Origin: Marivirga lumbricoides
GTDB taxonomy: Bacteria > Bacteroidota > Bacteroidia > Cytophagales > Cyclobacteriaceae
Direction: 5' to 3'
DNA length: 64,000 nucleotides
Assembly: GCF_014636295.1 (NCBI RefSeq)
Contig: NZ_BMEC01000003.1
Span: forward strand, 62,001 to 126,000
The notes under the pieces are model-generated. The model did no database searches and was not told the DNA's origin. It was given only the letters and a program-made list of their open reading frames with translations. This document shows positions 26,201 through 35,107 of the stretch, in pieces; the stretch's first letter is position 1, and every line of letters starts with the position of its first letter. The position numbers and the translations under genes are program-made.

Positions 26201-26524
26201 GAAAGAAATGCAGCTAGAACTCCATGGACTGCTTTGATAGATATGAGAATCATGCAGGAATTCAAATTAAATGTTGGAGGTAAAAGTAATAAGCTACAAC
26301 TTACTCTAGATATTGAAAACGTGGCAAACCTCTTGAATAGAGATTGGGGAAGGCAATATTTTGTAGGATTTAATACTTATTCTTTACTAAACTATAGAGG
26401 TGTTGATTCTGATACTGGTCGTCCATTATATACATACTCTGACAGAGAAGAGGCTTGGCAAGTAGATAATTCTGCGTCTATTTGGAGAATGCAATTTGGT
26501 ATAAGATATATTTTCGGAGAATAA
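23207..26524 (+). CDS. Large TonB-dependent receptor-like outer-membrane protein (Oar-like)
   Basis: A 1105-residue outer-membrane protein. Signal peptide 1-25 (ends ...SAFAQ), then a carboxypeptidase-regulatory-like domain (about 30-120, 'LNGQVKDATGETLVGATV'), a plug domain (about 125-260, with 'NSRSNNVTIDGAINNDAF'), and a beta barrel ending in 'WRMQFGIRYIFGE'. The layout and the 'RSGTNELTGSAYFFNRNE' wording match Oar-type receptors, some of which take part in protein secretion or uptake of large substrates. It has no SusD partner, so it is not a SusCD glycan pair. It is a single gene with its own strong terminator. The substrate is unknown. Confidence 0.92.
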   Translation: MKRILQRICGLTIMLALAASSAFAQGSTSAALNGQVKDATGETLVGATVIALHVPTGTDYGTVTNTEGYFFFPNVRVGGPYTITVSYVGYETKVVTEVQLSLGEKRNIDFTLEQESSTLEEVVVRAATDDVINSGRTGASTNVGTQTINTNPSISRSIEDFTRLTPQAASGVGNGGISIAGSNSRSNNVTIDGAINNDAFGLNPNGLPGSSAGAEPISLDAIQEISILVAPYDVTKGSFTGGGINAVTRSGTNELTGSAYFFNRNENLAGKTLGDNPVKQAPFFNRQYGLRVGGPIVKDKLFFFVNAEQQVAESPFQVNLVDQETLNNFNGEIPSNVSRISIEQAQSVKDYLIDNYNYDPGSFGAFTPETRNNKLFGKLDWNINNDHQLTLRHSYLKATDENLGRSQNVLEFTNNGYLNDVTSNSTIAELRSRFGSNMSNNLIVGYTQINRERNLDDYGSLFPHIDINLGNSVVIRAGSQRSSVGNELRQGIGQLTDNFTIFKNKHAITFGTHNEWFNIYNSFVNRYNGHYEYQGLDNFLNNTFAGNRSARFRVAYSLDYYNDRFQPVDLNFLQSGFYVQDEWDVNSNLKLTGGLRVDIPFFLDKPAANPLLEQEFNRDNTNLPNGQLLWSPRVGFNYDLKGDKSMQLRGGVGIFTGRVPFVWISNAYTNAGATLSTADQRGDAGDVPIYPDGNRTYEYYIADLLGVDVDNPAVRAEIESRQQNSPRSQVDLLDSDFKLPQNLRANLALDMRLPWGMTGTVEAIYTKAVNAIYYDNLQTPEPAGTIPVENGRPTYATRRTNSNFNDIFLLSNTNKGYQYSFTGQLNKSWSRNFSAMVAYTYGEAKDVNGGTHTTANSGWEFNPTPGSPNEPILSYSVWDLRHRIVSNINYVFDYSKLASTSLGLFFNAQSGSPFTYMVNGDLNGDGSSGNDQAYIPASQDEILFGNFDDSIGPIDPETGEPEGAFVQFDAATQLESWNELNAFIERDDYLSENRGKIAERNAARTPWTALIDMRIMQEFKLNVGGKSNKLQLTLDIENVANLLNRDWGRQYFVGFNTYSLLNYRGVDSDTGRPLYTYSDREEAWQVDNSASIWRMQFGIRYIFGE

Positions 26525-26547
26525 TCTGATTTATAATATCTTTCCCG

Positions 26548-26581
26548 AACCCCAGTCACTTTCTAGTGGCTGGGGTTTTTT
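26548..26581 (+). terminator. Rho-independent terminator of the TonB receptor gene
   Basis: A 13-bp stem (26548-26560 with 26565-26577, one T-G pair) around a 4-base loop, GC-rich at its base and followed by a T-run to 26581. Confidence 0.9.
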
Positions 26582-26899
26582 GTTTCCATTCATATCCTCC
26601 TTTTACCGTTTATGACAATGCTTTTCTAATGCGCAACAATTTCTGTTTTTTAGCTGTTACAGTTCCCTTATGTTTGTACATGTAAACCGATTTATATTCT
26701 TTTTATCATGTTTTTCAAGTGGGTAAAAATCATAGTTAACTTTAATTAAGATTCTTAATTGAAATGTTTTCAAGAATAAAATCTTTCTAGGCTGTTCGGG
26801 GAAATTCAAAAAAGGAAAAGTAGAAGTTTATAAATAGTAAAATTGCATCTCAACGGATTCAAAACTCTAAAAGACCAATTATAATCTAATAGTATTCAA
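26582..26899. other. Intergenic leader of the efflux operon
   Basis: About 320 bases with no open frame of note. It must contain the promoter of the RND operon, but I see no clear consensus box or operator palindrome. Confidence 0.45.
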
Positions 26900-27991
26900 A
26901 TGTCCAAAACAGTTCAAAGAGTAATTACTCTAATTGCAATCTTAATTGTACTAGGATTAATCATCTATCCTAAATTACCGATTGCTAATGAGGAAGGTAC
27001 TGCTTCAGCTTCAAAAAATACTCCTGCACCTGGCGCAGGAGCTACTACCATTGATGCGGAAATCGTTCAATTCAAAAGTTTTGATAATAACATTGTACTC
27101 ACTGGTAGTTTGTTAGCCAATGAGTCTGTAAATCTTTCAAGTGAAATTTCCGGAAAAGTAAATAGAATATATTTTGATGAAGGCCAGTATGTAAAGAAAG
27201 GTCAACTGCTGGTAACTACCAATGTAGCCGATCTTCAGGCAAACCTTCAGAGATTGCAATATTCGGTTCAGTTGAATGAGCAAACAGAAAACAGGCAAAA
27301 GCAACTATTGGAAAAGGGAGCTATCAGCAAAGAGGAATATGATATTGCCTTCACTAATTATAAAACGGCTCAATCTGAAATAGAATCTTTGAAAGCGCAG
27401 ATTGACAAATCCAAAATAGTTGCGCCCTTCTCTGGTTATATTGGGTTAAGATACATAAGCGAAGGGAGTTATATTTCCCCTTCTACACAGATTGCTTCAC
27501 TTTACAGCATCGATCCGATCAAAGTTGAATTTTCTGTACCTAGCAGGTATAGCACACTGATAAAACAAGGAAACGAGATTGGTTTCACAACAGAAGCAAG
27601 TAGTGAAGAGAGAAAAGCAACAGTGTATGCAATAGAGCCGCAAATTGACCCTGTAACACGAACATTAAAAGTAAGGGCACAAAGTAATAATGATGATGGG
27701 GCACTTATCCCAGGTCAGTTTATTAGAATTCAATTAACATTGGATTCTAATTCCAAAACTATTTTAGTGCCCACCACTGCTATTATGCCTGAATCTGACG
27801 GACATCTAGTGTATGTTATAAATGATGGAGAGGCATTAGCTAAACGAGTAGAACTCGGAGTAAGAACTGCTGATCAGGTGGAAGTGTTGTCAGGTTTATC
27901 CAGAGGTGATACCATCGCTATTGCAGGTGTGCCTCAACTTAAGGATAGGGCACCTGTAGAAATTAAAAGATTGGAAGGAGGAAAAAAATAA
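26900..27991 (+). CDS. RND efflux periplasmic adaptor (HlyD/AcrA type)
   Basis: A 363-residue membrane fusion protein. One N-terminal helix (about 9-24) anchors it in the inner membrane. Then come a lipoyl-like half ('LSSEISGKVNRIYFDEGQYV'), a coiled-coil hairpin (about 110-165), the second lipoyl half ('IVAPFSGYIGLRYISEGSYI'), a beta barrel and a membrane-proximal domain ('VYVINDGEALAKRVELG'). It links the RND pump, whose start overlaps its stop by one base, to the outer-membrane channel gene that follows. Substrates are not predictable. Confidence 0.94.
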   Translation: MSKTVQRVITLIAILIVLGLIIYPKLPIANEEGTASASKNTPAPGAGATTIDAEIVQFKSFDNNIVLTGSLLANESVNLSSEISGKVNRIYFDEGQYVKKGQLLVTTNVADLQANLQRLQYSVQLNEQTENRQKQLLEKGAISKEEYDIAFTNYKTAQSEIESLKAQIDKSKIVAPFSGYIGLRYISEGSYISPSTQIASLYSIDPIKVEFSVPSRYSTLIKQGNEIGFTTEASSEERKATVYAIEPQIDPVTRTLKVRAQSNNDDGALIPGQFIRIQLTLDSNSKTILVPTTAIMPESDGHLVYVINDGEALAKRVELGVRTADQVEVLSGLSRGDTIAIAGVPQLKDRAPVEIKRLEGGKK

Positions 27992-30900
27992 TGGCTGCAT
28001 TATCAAGAGTTAGTATTGAAAGACCGGTTTTAGCCATTGTATTATCTCTGGTGATACTTATTTTTGGTGCCATCGGATTTAATTTTCTGGGTGTAAGGGA
28101 GTACCCTTCTGTAGACCCGCCCATTATTACTGTAACAACCGATTATACAGGGGCTAACGCAGACGTTATCGAATCGCAGGTAACAGAACCACTGGAAGAA
28201 GCCATTAATGGTATTGCCGGAATCAGAACCCTCACTTCCACAAGTGCTGAAGGCAGAAGCCGGATTACGGTAGAATTTAATTTAGGGGAAAACCTTGAAA
28301 CAGCAGCAAATGATGTGAGGGATAAGGTTTCAGGGGCACGAAGAAGCTTGCCTGAAGATGCTGAACCACCCACAGTAAACAAGGCAGATGCTGATTCAGA
28401 CCCAATTGTTTTCTTAAATATCAATAGTGAGCAAAGGTCTTTGCTGGAACTTTCTGCTATTGCAGAAAATACATTTAAAGAGCGGCTTCAAACCATTTCA
28501 GGAGTGAGTGAAGTGAGAATCTGGGGAGAGAAACGCTATGCCATGCGCTTATGGATGGATCCGCTTAAGTTAGCAGCTTATCAACTGACACCTCTTGATG
28601 TATTGCAGGCTGTGGAGAGTCAGAATGTTGAGCTTCCTTCAGGAAGTATTGAAGGAGATATGATTGAGTTGGTAGTACGTACGCAAGGCCAGCTATCAAC
28701 TGAGAAACAATTTAATGACCTGATCATTGCTGAATCGGATGGTAGCTTTATCCGTTTTTCTGACATTGGCTATGCGCAATTGGGTCCGCTTAACATGCGA
28801 ACTGTATTGAAAAGGGATGGAGTGCCTATGGTAGGAGTGGTATTAATTCCCCAACCAGGTTCCAATAGTATTGCCATAGCAGATGAGTTTTACAGAAGAC
28901 TGGAAGGTATTAAAAAGGATCTTCCTGAAGATATTAAATTAGGTATTGGCTTTGATCAGACAGAATACATAAGAGAGTCCATCACCGAGGTACAGCAGAC
29001 CATATTGGTAGCATTTATCCTGGTAATTTTAATCATTTTCGCATTTCTCCGTGATTGGCGAACTACCGTTATTCCTATTGCTACAATTCCGGTATCCTTA
29101 ATTGGAACTTTCTTCGTGATGTACCTTGCTGGTTTTTCAATTAATGTACTAACGCTGCTAGGGATTGTTTTGGCCATTGGGCTGGTAGTGGATGATGCTA
29201 TTGTGGTGCTTGAAAATATTTACACCAAAATAGAAGGTGGAATGAAGCCAATGGAGGCGGCCATAAAAGGGTCAACAGAGATATTCTTTGCTGTAATAGC
29301 AACTACGGTAGCTTTGGTGGCTGTATTTATGCCTGTAATTTTCCTTGAAGGAATAACAGGTCGTTTATTCAGGGAGTTTGGAATTGTAGTGGCCACTGCA
29401 GTTATAATATCCTCTTTTGTGGCACTTTCGCTTACCCCCATGATGAGTAGTAAAATATTGAAAAGGAGGGAACGCCATAATATCTTTTACAGAAAAACCG
29501 AGCCATTTTTTGTTTGGCTCAATAAAAGGTATAGTAGTGCTTTAGATTCGTTTATGAAGGCAAGGTGGCTCTCTTTTGTGGTGGTATTGTTGGCAGGAGG
29601 GTTAATTTTTCTTTTGTTCAAAACTTTACCTTCTGAATTAGCTCCTCTGGAAGATAGAGGACAGATTTCTGTGAATGCCACAGGGCCGGAAGGAGCCACT
29701 TTTGAATATATGGATGATTATGTGAATAAGATGGTGGAGGTTGCTATGGAAGCATTGCCAACTAACGGCCTTATATCAGTAACATCCCCCGGTTTTGGTA
29801 CGCAAGGAACCAACTCTGCTTTTATGAGGATTAAATTAACAGATGCAGAAAACAGAGATAAATCACAGCAAGAATTGTTTGATGAATTTACACCTCTTTT
29901 AGGGCAGTATCCTGCAGCAAAAGCTTTTGCTTTTCAGCAACAGACCATAGGGGGCAGAAGGGCAGGTCTACCAATTCAGTATGTAATTCAGGCTACTTCT
30001 TTGGAAAAATTGCAGGAAGCTCTGCCAAAATTTCTGGAGAGAGCTCAGCAAAACCCTACTTTTACTATCGTTGATCAGGATCTTAAGTTTACTAAACCGC
30101 AGATAGATATTCAAATAGACAGGGAAAAAGCCAAATCCTTAAATATATCTGTAATTGATATTGCCCGAACATTACAGTTGGGCTTAAGTGGGCAGCGGTT
30201 CGATTATTTTATAATGGACGGAAAACAGTATCAGGTAATTGGGCAGGTGCAGCGGAATGACAGAAATGATCCTCTCGATTTGAGGTCCTTGTATGTAAGG
30301 GCGGGAAATGGTGAAATGGTGCAGTTGGATAATCTGGTTAAGCTGGGTGAGTCTTCAACACCACCATCGCTTTATAGGTATAACAGATATATTTCTGCAA
30401 CACTTTCTGCTGGTTTGGCCCCTGGTAAAACTATCGGAGATGGAGTGGAGGCTATGGATCAAATTGCGGGGGAAGTGTTAGATGAAACTTACTCAACTTC
30501 ACTTTCCGGTTCTTCTTTAGATTATTTTGAAAGTTCTTCAAGCCTTCTATTTGCCTTTATTTTTGCAATAGTTTTAATTTATCTGGTGTTGGCTGCTCAG
30601 TTTGAGAGCTTTAGGGATCCAATTATTATATTGTTGACAGTACCTTTAGCCGTAGGTGGTTCTTTCCTCTCTTTATGGTATTTCTCTGAAACACTCAATA
30701 TTTTCAGCCAGATTGGTATTATTATGCTAATTGGCCTGGTATCTAAAAATGCTATTTTAATTGTTGAATTTGCTAACCAAAGAAAGGCGCAGGGACTTAA
30801 CGTAGTAGATGCTATTTCGGAAGCTGCTAAATCGAGGTTCCGACCTATTTTAATGACTTCCCTCTCTACTGTGCTGGGAATTTTACCTATTGCTTTGGCT

Positions 30901-31050
30901 TTAGGTGCTGGTTCAGAAAGCAGGGTTTCAATGGGTATTGCCATTGTGGGAGGCCTTATAATTTCAACAGGATTAACTTTATTTATTATTCCTGCTATCT
31001 ATCCATATTTAACCAGTAAAAAAGCAAGGTTAGCACGAGTAGATTCTTAA
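27991..31050 (+). CDS. RND family efflux pump permease (AcrB/MexF type)
   Basis: A 1019-residue inner-membrane proton/drug antiporter of complete length. Seen: the opening 'RVSIERPVLAIVLSLVI', 'FGAIGFNFLGVREYPSVDPP', porter domains, helix IV 'GIVLAIGLVVDDAIVVLEN' with the paired Asp residues needed for proton relay, and the late helix segment 'GIIMLIGLVSKNAILIVEFAN'. It is the middle gene of a three-gene operon, with a 1-base overlap to the adaptor and 4 bases to the outer-membrane factor. It is a paralogue of the partial pump at the window's start. The paired Asp residues place it in the HAE group (organic compounds) rather than the metal-exporting HME group; this assignment is inference. 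Confidence 0.96.
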   Translation: MAALSRVSIERPVLAIVLSLVILIFGAIGFNFLGVREYPSVDPPIITVTTDYTGANADVIESQVTEPLEEAINGIAGIRTLTSTSAEGRSRITVEFNLGENLETAANDVRDKVSGARRSLPEDAEPPTVNKADADSDPIVFLNINSEQRSLLELSAIAENTFKERLQTISGVSEVRIWGEKRYAMRLWMDPLKLAAYQLTPLDVLQAVESQNVELPSGSIEGDMIELVVRTQGQLSTEKQFNDLIIAESDGSFIRFSDIGYAQLGPLNMRTVLKRDGVPMVGVVLIPQPGSNSIAIADEFYRRLEGIKKDLPEDIKLGIGFDQTEYIRESITEVQQTILVAFILVILIIFAFLRDWRTTVIPIATIPVSLIGTFFVMYLAGFSINVLTLLGIVLAIGLVVDDAIVVLENIYTKIEGGMKPMEAAIKGSTEIFFAVIATTVALVAVFMPVIFLEGITGRLFREFGIVVATAVIISSFVALSLTPMMSSKILKRRERHNIFYRKTEPFFVWLNKRYSSALDSFMKARWLSFVVVLLAGGLIFLLFKTLPSELAPLEDRGQISVNATGPEGATFEYMDDYVNKMVEVAMEALPTNGLISVTSPGFGTQGTNSAFMRIKLTDAENRDKSQQELFDEFTPLLGQYPAAKAFAFQQQTIGGRRAGLPIQYVIQATSLEKLQEALPKFLERAQQNPTFTIVDQDLKFTKPQIDIQIDREKAKSLNISVIDIARTLQLGLSGQRFDYFIMDGKQYQVIGQVQRNDRNDPLDLRSLYVRAGNGEMVQLDNLVKLGESSTPPSLYRYNRYISATLSAGLAPGKTIGDGVEAMDQIAGEVLDETYSTSLSGSSLDYFESSSSLLFAFIFAIVLIYLVLAAQFESFRDPIIILLTVPLAVGGSFLSLWYFSETLNIFSQIGIIMLIGLVSKNAILIVEFANQRKAQGLNVVDAISEAAKSRFRPILMTSLSTVLGILPIALALGAGSESRVSMGIAIVGGLIISTGLTLFIIPAIYPYLTSKKARLARVDS

Positions 31051-31054
31051 TATT

Positions 31055-32365
31055 ATGTTTAAAAAAGTAAGTTGCTTATTAATTATACTTGTCACTGCTA
31101 TTATTTCAGTAAAAGCACAGGAATTAACACTTTCCGAAGCATTGGAAATCGGCCTTGAAAATAATTATTCTATCAGGACTGCAAGAAATATGGAAGAGAC
31201 ATCGCAGGTGGGAGCCAAATTGGCTTATTCTTCATTTCTTCCTGTTTTGGACGCTACAGGAAGGTATAATTTCCAGGTTCAGGATGTAAACCAAACTTTC
31301 GTAGAAAGAGCGCCTACGGAAATTAATAATGCCAAATCTAATGCTTTAACAGCTTCTGCAATAGTAACATGGACAATTTTTGATGGCACAAAAATGTTTC
31401 TTGATTATAATGGGCTAAAGCTTGAATACAAGCAGACTCAGCTGGAAACCAGGGCCGTTATTGAAAATACAATTGGTGAAATAGCTAAGGCATATCATAA
31501 TTTGGTATTTGAAAGAAAGAGAAAGGAAGTTTTTGAAAGTGCTGTAGAGCTTTCCGAAGAGCGTTTAGAGATTGCGAAAAATAATTATGAATTAGGAAGG
31601 TTTTCAAAAACGGATTATTTATCAGCTAAAGTTGACCTGAATAGAGATAAAAGTGCGGTGCTTGAGCAGGATGAATTGGTAAGACAAGCCATTGTGAACT
31701 TGAACTTACTTATTGGGCAGGATCCTTCCGAAGTAATCATTCCTGTTGATACGATAACAGTGAACAATTCCCTGAATTTATCTCAGTTAAGGGAAGATTT
31801 CAGAATGCATAATAAGCAATTGCTCGCACTCATGCAGCAGGAAAATATCCTTAGGATTCAGAATAAAACTGTGCATACTGAACTTGCTCCTCAGATAGAT
31901 TTATTTGGAGGTTATGCTTATCAAAATTCCAATTCAGATGCTGGATTCTTAATTCAGAATTTGTCAACCGGATTTAATTATGGTTTAAGCCTGAACTGGC
32001 GTATTTTTAATAAGCTGGACAGATTAAGAAGACACCAGACTACCAAAATTGCATTGGAGAATAATGCAGTGGAAGTGGCAGAGCTGGAAAATCAACTCTT
32101 AGGAGATCTGCTCTCATTTTATGTAACCTATGAAAATAAGCTTAACCTGATCGATCTGGAAAATGCTAATGTTGAGGTGGCTAAGGAGAATGCTGAAATT
32201 GCTATGGATAGATATAAATTGGGTCGATCTAATGCCATTGAATTAAGGGAATCTCAGCAAAATTCAATAGAAGCGGAAAGCAGATTGTTAACAGCTATTT
32301 ATCAGGCAAAACTTGCTGAAATAGATTTATTAGCAACTAGCGGAAACCTTGCTGTAGCAGATTGA
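31055..32365 (+). CDS. TolC-type outer-membrane efflux channel
   Basis: A 436-residue outer-membrane factor. Signal peptide about 1-22 (...SVKAQ), then two OEP repeats made of long helices and short beta strands ('LTLSEALEIGLENNYSIRTA' opens the first; 'RYKLGRSNAIELRESQQNSI' lies in the second). It is the third gene of the efflux operon and completes the tripartite pump. The length is normal for the family. Confidence 0.94.
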   Translation: MFKKVSCLLIILVTAIISVKAQELTLSEALEIGLENNYSIRTARNMEETSQVGAKLAYSSFLPVLDATGRYNFQVQDVNQTFVERAPTEINNAKSNALTASAIVTWTIFDGTKMFLDYNGLKLEYKQTQLETRAVIENTIGEIAKAYHNLVFERKRKEVFESAVELSEERLEIAKNNYELGRFSKTDYLSAKVDLNRDKSAVLEQDELVRQAIVNLNLLIGQDPSEVIIPVDTITVNNSLNLSQLREDFRMHNKQLLALMQQENILRIQNKTVHTELAPQIDLFGGYAYQNSNSDAGFLIQNLSTGFNYGLSLNWRIFNKLDRLRRHQTTKIALENNAVEVAELENQLLGDLLSFYVTYENKLNLIDLENANVEVAKENAEIAMDRYKLGRSNAIELRESQQNSIEAESRLLTAIYQAKLAEIDLLATSGNLAVAD

Positions 32366-32662
32366 GGAATCTCCTTGTTACTTTTTCATTAATCTCATTT
32401 ATTCCTGAAAGTATATAGGTTAGACCGAATACATTTTATCCATGCTTTCAATCAGGATGCCATCCGGAAGGAGAGAACTATTTTGCCTTTCAGTTGAAGG
32501 GACTATCAGGTTCGGGCTATCTTAAATGTACTTTTTGCCGATTTTAGTCACTTTTTTATCGAAAAAATGAAATTTATGTCACATAATAAGGCATAATGGC
32601 GTATATTATAAATTGGAAAAATGAAAACAGCTGGTCAGCCAGCTAGTTTTCTGTTCAAATTT

Positions 32663-34159
32663 ATGATTCTACTGAAGAAAACGTTCTTAATATTACCCCT
32701 TTTGTGCCTGATTCTTTCCTGTTCTACACGAACAGATAATCAAAATAGTGATCAGGAACTTGAAAAGAGTTATGCAATTGAGCCTGTTGATCTGGACCTT
32801 AATAAAATTAAGGAGCGAGGATATTTAAACGCAATTGTAGACAATAGCGCAACGAGCTATTTTATCTATAAAGGTCGCCCAATGGGCTATGAGTATGAAA
32901 TGCTGAAATGGTTTTGCGATGATTTAGGCGTAGAGCTCAGGATTATCATCACCAATGATATCGCAGTAGCACTCGAAAAACTCAATCGTGGAGAAGGAGA
33001 TATTGCCGCATTCAACCTTACCATTACCAAGGAGCGGAAGAAATATGTGGATTTTACAGAGCCATTATACCTGGCAAGGCAGGTACTGGTGCAAAAGAAG
33101 CCGAAGAACTGGCGCAGAATGAAAATTCATGAAATTGAAAAAGAATTAATCCGGGATCCTGTGGAACTGATTGGTAAGAATGTACATGTGAGGAAAAGTT
33201 CGGCTTTTGCGGCCAGACTGGCAAATTTATCTGAGGAGATAGGAGGAGATATAGTAATTCTGGAAGATAGCAGTAGCCTGGAAGTTGAAGAACTCATCAG
33301 GATGGTAGCAGAAGGAGAGATTGAGTATACAATTGCTGATGAAGATGTTGCCATGCTTAGCGCCACATTTTACCCTATAATAGATGTAAAAACACCCATC
33401 AGCTTCTCGCAGCGCATTGCCTGGGCTATCCGCTCTAATGCAGATTCTCTTGAAACAACTGTTAATCAATGGTTGGAAAATAAACAGAAAAAGACGGATT
33501 ACTACGTCATCTATAATAAGTATTTTAAGAATCTGAAAAGATCTGCTAGTCGATCTTACAGTGAATTTTCATCCGTAAGCGGAGATAAGCTCTCTCCCTA
33601 TGATGAACAAATTAAAGAGACTGCAGAAAAAATTGGTTGGGATTGGAGACTTTTAGCTTCTTTAATTTACCAGGAAAGCAGGTTTGATCCCAATGCTTCT
33701 TCATGGGCAGGAGCGCAGGGACTTATGCAATTAGTAGAGAATACTGCGGCAGAATTTGGAGCTGAAAATCTCAATGATCCCCGGCAAAGTTTAACGGCAG
33801 GGGCGGCCTATATTAACTGGTTGCAAAACACCATGAAGGAATATATAGAAGACAGTGTAGAGAGGCAAAAATTTATTTTAGCTGCTTATAATGTTGGAAT
33901 AGGCCATGTAGAGGATGCTCGTAGATTAACGGAAAAGTATGGTGGCGATCCTGATGTATGGGAAGGAAATGTTGCTAAGTATTTACTCCTCAAATCAAAA
34001 TTGAAATATTATACTGATCCTGTTGTGAAATATGGCTATTGCAGAGGATCAGAACCGGTAAATTATGTAGAGGAAATTTTTGAAAGGTTTAAACAGTATA
34101 AACAATTGTTAAAAAAACCGGAGGATAACAATTTACAGGCAAATAATTCCGTACTTTAA
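32663..34159 (+). CDS. MltF-like membrane-bound lytic transglycosylase lipoprotein
   Basis: A 498-residue lipoprotein that cuts peptidoglycan glycan strands. The ATG at 32663 is preferred over the in-frame ATG at 32621 because it directly starts the lipoprotein signal, with lipobox 'LILSC'. An SBP_bac_3 domain (about 40-270, 'GYEYEMLKWF') is followed by an SLT/goose-lysozyme domain with catalytic Glu338 in 'YQESRFDP' and 'WAGAQGLMQL'. This is the MltF layout, in which the binding-protein domain senses wall fragments. The TerB-like gene follows 25 bases later. The 255 bases upstream hold no clear signal. Confidence 0.93.
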   Translation: MILLKKTFLILPLLCLILSCSTRTDNQNSDQELEKSYAIEPVDLDLNKIKERGYLNAIVDNSATSYFIYKGRPMGYEYEMLKWFCDDLGVELRIIITNDIAVALEKLNRGEGDIAAFNLTITKERKKYVDFTEPLYLARQVLVQKKPKNWRRMKIHEIEKELIRDPVELIGKNVHVRKSSAFAARLANLSEEIGGDIVILEDSSSLEVEELIRMVAEGEIEYTIADEDVAMLSATFYPIIDVKTPISFSQRIAWAIRSNADSLETTVNQWLENKQKKTDYYVIYNKYFKNLKRSASRSYSEFSSVSGDKLSPYDEQIKETAEKIGWDWRLLASLIYQESRFDPNASSWAGAQGLMQLVENTAAEFGAENLNDPRQSLTAGAAYINWLQNTMKEYIEDSVERQKFILAAYNVGIGHVEDARRLTEKYGGDPDVWEGNVAKYLLLKSKLKYYTDPVVKYGYCRGSEPVNYVEEIFERFKQYKQLLKKPEDNNLQANNSVL

Positions 34160-34184
34160 AGTGAAGTATTCACAATGAGAAAAT

Positions 34185-34640
34185 ATGGCACAGTTGGATC
34201 AACTTTATGCTGAATATTCTGATGAGCGATCCATCAGGTTGGATAAAGAACAATTTATGTATCTTATCACACTTTTTCCTGCATTAAGGGTAGCACTAAG
34301 TGATGGATTGGTAGACGATGAGGAATGGGTTGCTGTTAAAAGATTAGCCAAGATTCTGGGAGATGAATTTGCTTCTGAAAACCTGGGTAAGGAGAAGAAA
34401 GAGAATCTAATGCTGGTTTACAAAGAAGAATTCAGATATCTGATCAAGAATTCGGAGCTTTGGGGAAAGAAGTTTTTACAAGCTTTGAAGGAATATTTAA
34501 AAAAGAATGAAGCGGCTAAAGAGTTCGTAATTGAAACAATGTACCTATTCGCACATGCTTCAGATGGAATTTCGGCTGAAGAGAATTCTACAATTTCAAA
34601 ACTTACAAAGGAATTAGGGCTGGAAGACCAAATATTGTAA
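34185..34640 (+). CDS. TerB-like (tellurite-resistance family) helical protein
   Basis: A 151-residue cytoplasmic helical protein. 'ALRVALSDGLVDDEEWVAVKRLA' (read as 'VALSDGLVDDEE' near 36-47) and the second 'LFAHASDGISAEENSTI' are the two acidic, metal-binding-like segments of TerB/DjlA domains. It lies 25 bases after the MltF-like gene, which suggests co-transcription. The TerB domain is usually tied to stress and membrane-associated complexes; the exact role is unknown. No other tellurite genes are nearby except the distant TerC at 55962. Confidence 0.75.
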   Translation: MAQLDQLYAEYSDERSIRLDKEQFMYLITLFPALRVALSDGLVDDEEWVAVKRLAKILGDEFASENLGKEKKENLMLVYKEEFRYLIKNSELWGKKFLQALKEYLKKNEAAKEFVIETMYLFAHASDGISAEENSTISKLTKELGLEDQIL

Positions 34641-35107
34641 GAATAATGTTAGAACTTATCAAATAGGAAGAAAATTTCTAACCGATCAACAGGCCTTCTC
34701 CATGGAGAATCGCAGCTTTAGTTGCTATTAGAGAATTTCTTAAGAGTATTTATCACTCTCCCCTTCCTGCTCCTTACCTGCAAGTATATTATCAAATGTT
34801 CTTCTATGGTGATAATCCATTATATTTTCACTTACATTTTTAGAGCCCATATGCCAGCTTGGAAATGTTTTTTCCTTAATTAGTTAGGAGAAGGAGATAC
34901 CATTATACAATTAGTGTGTCTGCTATCTTCTTTTATTTTGTCATATAAATTCATAATGGTTTTAGGTTCCCCCTTCAACCAGTTGAATACAAGTTGTGAT
35001 AGCATAGCGTGTTACAATTGGTTTGTTTTTTTATATAACAAGACATACTGATCATGACTGTTTTTTAATAGTAGATAGAATAGAAATAATAAGGGTTAAT
35101 CAGAGGG
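34641..35107. other. Intergenic region between convergent genes, no gene seen
   Basis: About 467 bases between the ends of the TerB-like and kmo genes. A perfect 14-base palindrome, TTCTCCATGGAGAA, lies at 34696-34709. No open frame with a recognisable product and no clear terminator are seen. Confidence 0.45.
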